Source of the DNA: Hanleya hanleyi
Lineage: Eukaryota > Mollusca > Polyplacophora > Lepidopleurida > Hanleyidae
Direction of reading: 5' to 3'
DNA length: 64,000 bases
NCBI GenBank assembly: GCA_036873755.1
Contig: JAVTVY010018842.1
Location: forward strand, 1-64,000
This document shows, piece by piece, positions 58,001 through 64,000 of this stretch. Below the pieces are notes generated by a model. That model ran no database searches. It was not told the DNA's origin and saw only the letters and a program-made list of their open reading frames with translations. The translations under genes were made by a program, and so were the position numbers. Positions within the stretch are counted from its first letter, which is position 1, and each line of letters begins with the position of its first letter.

Positions 58001-59226
58001 TTTCTCTTGTATTATAACAACCGACATAAGTACAGTTTCTAGAAATCTTGAAACTCCTGAAACTTAGATTATATCTTGGTGTTTTTCAGTGTCCCTTTTT
58101 CGATCTTTTTCGCTCAGATTTGAAATTCTGTAAACAAAATTACAAATCAATCTTTGTTCTAGTAGCAATGGACAAAAAGATCCTCTTGTCATTAGCTTAC
58201 AATTATCGGACAATGGTGGGCGCCAAGATCCTTCAGGATCTCTCGTTAATCTGTCTTATGGGACCTACCCGAATTCCTGTTTATTCTGGTTAACTATTAC
58301 ACTAATATTCATCAAGGCGGTTTAAAATCCAATTTGAAATTTGCTAAACATGTTCAGCTGAGAAATGTTCACACCTGTGCTGATCACATCACGGCGGGTG
58401 TCTGAGCAAAGTGTCACTGCGTTGAGTATTGCACAAAAATACGGATGTTTGCATGGTTTTGATCATAAGGGGGAGTTCTAGATAATTAGCTTACCAAAAT
58501 ACTGAGGAAATGAGATTTGGAAAATGAAATTTAACACACAAAAATAACAGTAGCCAAGCCCGTGCATGCAAACTGCTGTTCTATTCTTACGACAGACTAT
58601 TAGTGTGGCCAGTTCCTGTGAGTCAATTAACAATACAATAGGCAGCTGTTAACGTCTTACAATATACAATCGCGTGAAAGGGTAATCTCTTCCCAGCTGG
58701 ATATCGGACCACCTACAAGACAATCTTTTAAATTTTCAAGTGCACCGGAAACTAATTTAATCCTTATGTTGAAGAGCTTCTTATTAGAATTTTGATTTCA
58801 TTTTTTCACCAAATGTTGCACGAGATAGTGAATATTTGAATGAAGAAACAACAAAAAATGACCAATTGTGACCCTCTAACGGGATAGCTATCCTTAAATA
58901 CTTTCTTCGGTAGTTCATAATTATTGAAGAATGGATACAATATGTATTACCTCTAGGGAAGCAGAAATGACTTGCTCCTCATATATATCCAGGTTCCTTT
59001 TCATCAGTTTCAAGGCTTCCTTTCGCGACTTTCTTATAAATGGGATTACGGGCAAAATGACAGCATGCTCGTATACGGCTGCTTTGTATGAATACTGAGT
59101 TACGTAGCGTTGTCTCACTTCCGACATGTCATGTTTGATGTCCACGGGCAACACATCTGCCCCCTCATATCGACTCAGCTCCAATGCAAGTAATGTGAGG
59201 AAAATCCAGAAATCTTGTGTTTTCAT
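44675..59226 (-). CDS. Vanin/biotinidase-family amidohydrolase, two exons, 12.9-kb intron
   Basis: Joining exon 1 (59,226-58,951) to exon 2 (46,066-44,675) gives a phase-0 frame of about 555 residues, close to vanins and biotinidase (about 500-545). It has a signal peptide (MKTQDFWIFLTLLALEL), then the nitrilase-superfamily catalytic residues: Glu in VFPEDGVYG, Lys in RYHKQNLFKE and Cys in FGTFTCFDILF. A C-terminal vanin-type domain contains many Cys, and the hydrophobic tail (ALEISFITFANVLFLIFI) suits GPI anchoring. Vanins hydrolyse pantetheine to pantothenate and cysteamine; biotinidase releases biotin from biocytin. The sequence does not tell which substrate is used. The enzyme would be secreted or surface-anchored and N-glycosylated. 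The intron holds the 157-bp satellite. Confidence 0.87.
46885..46987. repeat. Leader of the satellite family: short palindrome plus GTCC-rich tract
   Basis: An 11-bp-armed palindrome (AGCCCACCATC, loop GCCA, 46,885-46,910) is followed by a CGTCC/GTCC-rich simple repeat (about 46,925-46,982). The first 157-bp monomer follows directly. This arrangement recalls the 5' part of dispersed repeats found in many mollusc and lancelet genomes (recalled). Confidence 0.75.
46988..57416 (+). repeat. 157-bp satellite array, about 66 monomers, inside the vanin-like intron
   Basis: Head-to-tail 157-bp units begin CTTGTTATCGCGATTTCTCA and end CATGAAAC, with subtypes such as GTCTCGATATGCAAG with TGTCCATCAGGCGGCC, and CTTAGATTTCC with GTTAGCGCG. 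Each unit contains the inverted pair CCAATATGGC ... GCCATCTTGG, nine bases apart. Diagnostic variants recur at about 942 bp (six units) and about 3,458 bp (22 units), for example CGGTCCGAAGCG at 49,131 and 52,588. Frames repeating MCKIPFLVRFENPIWPPGSH are repeat artefacts. The last units (after about 56,780) are more divergent. Confidence 0.97.
57452..57718. repeat. Short inverted-repeat (MITE-like) element next to the satellite end
   Basis: CGAGTTGTGACGTTGAATCA (57,451 on) and, inverted, CGAGTTGTGACGCTGTATCA (ending 57,717) form 27-bp arms with two mismatches around about 215 bp that includes an 11-G run. No clear target duplication. Confidence 0.7.
57719..58950. other. Remainder of the vanin-like intron, no gene seen
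   Basis: AT-rich, non-repetitive intron sequence between the inverted-repeat element and exon 1. Short frames have no recognisable domain. Confidence 0.5.
58951..59226 (-). other. Exon 1 of the vanin-like gene
   Basis: 92 codons from ATG 59,226. They encode the signal peptide and the vanin N-terminus (YKAAVYEHAVILP, then SRKEALKLMKRNLDIYEEQV). The exon ends ...CTAGAG with the donor GTAATAC (GT at 58,950-58,949), phase 0. Confidence 0.85.
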
Positions 59227-59711
59227 TTTCTGAGATGATATGTGTGTCCAATCGGCCTAGTTCACATTCTTGGATGTATGTGTTCTGCTCAGGGGCCTAC
59301 ACATAACATTGACCCACCTAATTCAATCAGACATGTATTAAGGTGGCCAAACGTCTTCTCCGTTATGACATCGTACCAGGTGGTTCAGCTTTGGCACCAT
59401 TACGACGAAGACGTGAAATGCTGAAAAGGTTCATTATGGACAACTCAGCGAGAACTTTAGCACGTAACTGAGCCTATGCTACTTGTATGTTTACCAACAG
59501 CGAAAATCTGGGTCGGTTTACATGCACGTTCCTGTGCTGTCACGATGTATGAATCACTGACATACAAGTAGACTACCGATAACATACTTTCTGTATTATT
59601 GTACCCGCATCATTTTTATTCACGTTCTACCGCGGTGGAAAATGCATAAAGTAACACGGCCCATTTGTATTTGCTCATAAAACTACACGCTTAAATATAA
59701 ACCATGGGAAC
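59227..59711. other. Upstream region of the vanin-like gene
   Basis: Presumed 5' UTR and promoter of the - strand gene. No convincing TATA element or conserved motif could be picked out by eye. Confidence 0.35.
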
Positions 59712-59751
59712 TTCCTGATGTGTTGAAATAATTCCTGATGTGTTGAAATAA
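59712..59751. repeat. 20-bp tandem duplication
   Basis: TTCCTGATGTGTTGAAATAA occurs twice in direct succession. Confidence 0.9.
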
Positions 59752-59894
59752 TTTTTTACAGGTATCCACAGTAGTCAGTTGTAGTCAGTGTGGACAACCT
59801 TAAAGGGGTATTTGAACACAAGGCGTATTAGTTTTAAGCGTGTACCGTCCCGGAAGGTTAGGGTGTCCACCGTGATTATTATCAGTTTGCGCTT

Positions 59895-60014
59895 GGCCTG
59901 GATCATCTATAGGAAACATGTGACAATGCTGCAGGCCTATTAGAGAAAGAGAGCTCTCTTTCTCTATATATCAATAGGCCTGCAGCATTGTCACATGTTT
60001 CCTATGGCCTGGAT
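59895..60014. mobile_element. Near-perfect 97-bp foldback flanked by GGCCTGGAT
   Basis: 59,909-60,005 is a palindrome with arms of about 33 bp (ATAGGAAACATGTGACAATG onward) and an inner AGAGAAAGAG/CTCTTTCTCT palindrome. GGCCTGGAT lies immediately right of it (60,006-60,014) and again left of it (59,895-59,903), separated by CATCT. This looks like a 9-bp target duplication with a few extra bases on the left, as in MULE-like foldback elements. Confidence 0.7.
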
Positions 60015-61554
60015 ATTATTCCAATGTGCAGGTGACGCGGTGAAAGTAGGCCTACGACCTATACGTCCTACCTTTCTGACCTTTTCAAACTTTGAAGCGA
60101 CACTCGTGAAGACGCCCAGGTCACCTGCAGTACCCGTACCTATGAAAATCCCTGCCATAATTCGTCATTTTATACCATGGTATGAAATATTTAGAAGATG
60201 GCTATAAATATTTTATGCCATGGCATAAAATCTCCTAACCTGTCACATTTTTTTCATGTATCTATGTTTGACCATAGGGATCAACCAGATACATATAGAA
60301 ATGCTGAAGAAATTGACTGACTCTGCGCCTTGCTAACACAGTACAAGAAGAGTTATTACACCACAAGAAAGCGGTCTGAATCTTCCTTCTTTAGAGTGTC
60401 CAGGTTTCTGTGTTTTTAATGTTCGTGTATAGTTTCAGGTCTGGTATGTTCAAGTTACATTTGTATTTATCTAATTTTATGCGTGTATTCGTTAATTTTC
60501 CAAAATATGTCGTCTGCTAAACCACAGATTTTGAGAGGCATTAGAAAGCGTGTTCGGGCAGTAATTTAGACTTAAATAATACCAGTATAAGTGTAATTCA
60601 TTTTAGAAAACAATGGGATATTTCACTTTGCCTGTATTCATTTACATTTTCATGAAATATGTGTGTTGAGTTACAGTTTGGAATTTCCGTCAATTAAGCT
60701 TACCCCTCGAGAACCTCTCTATTATCTTTTATGGTAAGTTTCTAAAATCCAGTGGTGGTCAAATCATTTACATAATAATTTCCGTGTATTTAGAAATGTT
60801 TTCTTTCCTTTCTGCTACTGAAATATTCATGGAATGTTGCAATCATTTTCCGTGATCTACACAAAGAGCTCTACATATTACGTGCACCCAAAGTTTTTTG
60901 TAGAAAGTTGGCAGGGTAGATAACCAAATAGAACTGGGCAATGTATTGCAGGTTTGAATCTACAGTTTAAATCTCGTGAATTACCATTTACCAACTACTC
61001 AGTTGGCTTTAATTATGCTTCAGTTGTAACTTGTGAAATTCCCACACCTTGGGAACGCCTAGAAAACACTTGTAAATAGTAGTTTGGTATCCATCTGTGG
61101 CCCTGTTTTCTTTGTTATAAGGGTAATCAGTGGACCTTAGAGATCTACGTTTATAGTATACAGAGGCTTTATTTCTGAATGATACACTGAATATAAAGCC
61201 AATGTTTACTTGCTATATCATCTAAATAAATGTATGAAACAATTTTAAAGATTTATAAGGTGTTCATGAAGTAAATCTATCCAACTTAATAACGAACGTA
61301 AATTAGATTACAACAACAATAAATTGTATCATCATTGTATAACAACAACAAGATGTGTCCTTGCCCGCCGATAAGTGAAAGCTATTAGAATGAATAATAT
61401 GTGGGGGGGAAAAAAAATCATCCGACATTTTGTTTCATGTCAGGGCTATAAGATCACAACTTCACAGATTTTTCCCACAGTTACGTGGATACCTTGCCAA
61501 TTTTGTGTATACCCCCGCATTAAAGTGGATTCTGCTTGTGTTTGTGTCTGTCCA
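60015..61554. other. Intergenic AT-rich region, no gene seen
   Basis: No credible frame, RNA gene or structured repeat was recognised. Confidence 0.4.
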
Positions 61555-61810
61555 TCTGTCTGTTCGAAATTTGTTTCTGGGCAATAACTTAAGAACTGCT
61601 CGTCGGATTCTTCTAAAATTTGGTATGCAATATACGATGCCACGAGGTTTCGCTTGGGATTGCGTTTCATCCACTTGCGACTACAGGTAGCGCCACCAGG
61701 TGGTAAAATCTTATATTCGTTTCCGGGCAATAACTTGAGAACCACTTCTTCTCAATTTTGGTAAGCATATAGCATGTGATGAGAGGTTGCTTGGGATTCT
61801 ATACGTCGGA
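61555..61810. repeat. Two-unit repeat reminiscent of the 157-bp family
   Basis: GTTTCTGGGCAATAACTTAA (61,572) and GTTTCCGGGCAATAACTTGA (61,718) start two units about 146 bp apart. Both contain AATTTTGGTA-like and GCTTGGGATT segments and are preceded by GTCTGTCC/CTGT repeats. The layout parallels the 157-bp satellite (leader, then 'AACT...AAATTTGGTA'), but the sequence is distinct. Confidence 0.55.
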
Positions 61811-62276
61811 TTCTGACAGCGAGGAATCGAGGGATGATGATGAACCAACTGCCGGCCGACTGGCAAGTGGTATGTGACACGCGAAAGAGAAACCGGAGAT
61901 ATCGGTCACAGTCACCAGTTGTGTTGCCAAAAATGTAAAACTGAGATAGTTATCGGAAGCATGGACTAACATGTTTCCCAGATTGATGCCGATACATACA
62001 ATGCAAATGCGCAGTGTGTCATCAAGTAGGTCGGCTAGGAGGTTGGAGTGACTAGACAAGGAATTTCAGGTTATTGTTTTGACCAAAACGCAACAACAAC
62101 GATGTTTCTATTTCAAGCGTCTATTTGGTTTTAGGTTTTACAAAATTTCATTACCGGTTATATTGAATCTGCATTAAAGAAAAATAAAAGACAAAAACAG
62201 TGATATAGAATCTACATGTATGCGAACAAATTAACAAAAAAATAAAAATTATAATGAAAACTGAACAAAGGTTAAA

Positions 62277-62810
62277 CATGAGCAGTGTGACTAACGTCAC
62301 AGGACCTACGAAGTAGAGTAGGCATTAGGACTCGAACGCGAACTGAACTCTTGGAAATCCCCACCCCCAGTTGAAGTCCTGCCTATATTAAGATGTTCAC
62401 CGCCCAAGTCAGAATCGCCAGTGATTTTCATCAAAAATCACCAGAAATTTTCATCAAAAGTAGGTCAGCTCAGAACTTGTTGGTAACAGTCTCCTAACGC
62501 GCCTTCATTCCAAAAATAAATAACGATCGCCGATTTAATTTTACAATTTTTTAATTAAAGGAAACAGATTGAATAATAAAAAGTTCAGTAGATTTCAAGC
62601 TTTACGTGTGAAAATACATTTACATCTCTTTAATGGTTTTCAGTGCCCTTGTCCAGGATCAAAACAACTTTTTGAATCGCATTATTTTCCCAACAATACA
62701 GCAAATTTTTATATATAGTACTATAGTAGAAAGGTAGCATTTATGTAGTTTACGGTAATTCAACTCAAGACCGACACCTTCTCTGCACAAGATAATGATG
62801 ATTCTATGTC
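62277..62810. repeat. Long direct repeat, copy 1
   Basis: Begins CATGAGCAGTGTGAC and contains ACTGAACTCTTGGAAATCCC and TTTTCATCAAAAATCACCAG. It matches 63,608-64,000 in the same orientation with scattered differences. It has about 110 bp (around 62,600-62,710) that copy 2 lacks. Confidence 0.85.
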
Positions 62811-63607
62811 ATTCTCCTGAGCATGACCGGTACAAAGATGAATAAATAGCGTCTCTACATCACGTTGTTATCTAGATATATGGACACATTTTGGGTATCG
62901 GCAATCTGATGAATGTACTAATCCGGTTTTCTTGTTTCACATTATATTCTATGACGGTTGATCGGTGATTTTCTTCATTGTTAAACATTAAACCACTTCA
63001 GCTTCGTTGTGTGAATCGGAATTGCATTGCTGTGACACACCAACACACTGATTTGAAATGACAAGAAAAATTTAGACATGTTTTGTTTACACATGTAATT
63101 TTTTGTTTAAATTATATCCCAGTGTGATATATAGTCAATATTCAAGAGGTACAAAAAAACTCAAAGTATGTGCTCATATTTCCACATCATGATCAAAGTT
63201 ACTTTATCTAGTTAAATTCTACCCAAAGAAAATAAATTAAGACCCTTTAAACATGCCGTCATGGCTTTGTTTCACCCTCGGGAAACTTTTATCATTGTTG
63301 CTCACACAGACTAATCTGAAGGATGATACCACATCTTTCTTTCTTCTGCTGGGTTATTGCACCAGGCTGACTTAATTGGTTGATGTAGGATATTTCACCA
63401 CCAGTGGGCAATTTGACCTGAATTTGAAGCCTGATGTGGTCTGTGATGAAATATTTGGATGTGAAATAGGATACACGTTAAAGGCCACAGTTTACATATA
63501 TCTATAACAATATACTGAATTGTGTGTATTGAGGCTGGCGAGTTGGTAATAGCAGTGTAGATAAATGCACTAACAAATGATGGAAAATTAGCATTTCCTA
63601 TTTCATA
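62811..63607. other. Sequence between direct repeats, no gene seen
   Basis: About 0.8 kb of AT-rich DNA without a recognisable frame, primer-binding site or polypurine tract. Confidence 0.45.
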
Positions 63608-64000
63608 CATGAGCAGTGTGACGAAGTAGGGTAGGCATTAGGACTCCGACGCGAACTGAACTCTTGGAAATCCCCACCCCCAGTTGAAATCCTGCCTATA
63701 TTAAGATGGGCACTGCCCAAGTCAGAATCACCAGTGATTTTCATCAAAAATCACCAGAAATTATCATCAAAAGTAGGTCAGCTCAGAACTTGTTGGTAAC
63801 AGTCTCCTAATGCGCCTTCATTCCAAAAATAAATAACGATCGCCGATTTAATTTTACAAATTTTTAACTAAAGGAAACAGATTGAATAATAAAAAATTCA
63901 GTAGATTTCAGGCTTATATATACATAGTCCTATAGTAGAACGGTAGCATTAATGTAGTTTACGGTAATTCAACTCAAGACCAACACCTTCTCGGCACAAG
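63608..64000. repeat. Long direct repeat, copy 2 (cut by window edge)
   Basis: Starts CATGAGCAGTGTGACG and follows copy 1 closely for about 290 bp, skips about 110 bp, then realigns at TATAGTAGAACGGTAGCATT until the window ends. Confidence 0.85.

Noticed and set aside
62277..64000. LTR retrotransposon at the right edge
   Set aside because: The direct repeats enclose only about 0.8 kb with no primer-binding site, polypurine tract or gag/pol frame.

Overview
The window looks like a scaffold from a marine invertebrate, most likely a lophotrochozoan such as a mollusc. That rests on three things: a large intronless Methuselah/secretin-type GPCR, a vanin/biotinidase-like gene with one long intron, and abundant AT-rich satellites and short inverted-repeat elements (including a GTCC-rich leader repeat and a CACTCACTCACT-bearing element of a style common in mollusc genomes). 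The taxonomic call is an inference. No bacterial operons, CRISPR arrays, rRNA or tRNA genes were seen.

Region 1 (1 to about 9.6 kb) is a GC-rich, densely coding, decaying endogenous virus-like element of the Polinton / Polinton-like / adintovirus type; its left end lies outside the window. On the + strand are a probable major capsid protein, an A32/FtsK-type packaging ATPase fused to a second membrane-anchored domain, two small membrane proteins and a retroviral-type integrase broken by one amber codon. Converging on them on the - strand are a family-B DNA polymerase-helicase-HNH fusion broken by two one-base frameshifts, a SAP-domain protein, a zinc-ribbon protein and a tail-anchored protein. 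A further acidic gene runs off the left edge on the - strand.

Region 2 (9.8 to 25.35 kb) is a 134-bp satellite of about 116 copies. The monomer consists of two related halves and carries a 14-bp palindrome. The array shows higher-order duplications of about 8, 15 and 17 monomers. A 4.12-kb TIR transposon (25,471-29,590, TTA target duplication, PIF/Harbinger-like) sits inside a degenerate monomer at its right border.

Region 3 (29.6 to 44.6 kb) holds one clear gene, the 1,218-residue intronless GPCR (31,965-35,621). Around it are several hairpin or TIR elements and a degenerate hammerhead-ribozyme-like motif.

Region 4 (44.6 to 59.2 kb, - strand) is a vanin/biotinidase-like gene. Exon 1 (59,226-58,951) and exon 2 (46,066-44,675) join in phase across a 12.9-kb intron. 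Most of that intron is a second satellite, about 66 copies of a 157-bp unit. Region 5 (59.2 to 64 kb) has no recognisable gene, only small repeats and a long direct repeat cut by the window edge.

The strongest leads are the polymerase-helicase-HNH fusion and duplicated promoter module of the viral element, the paired arm changes in the satellite palindrome, the satellite-filled intron, and the transposon insertion that preserves the satellite register.
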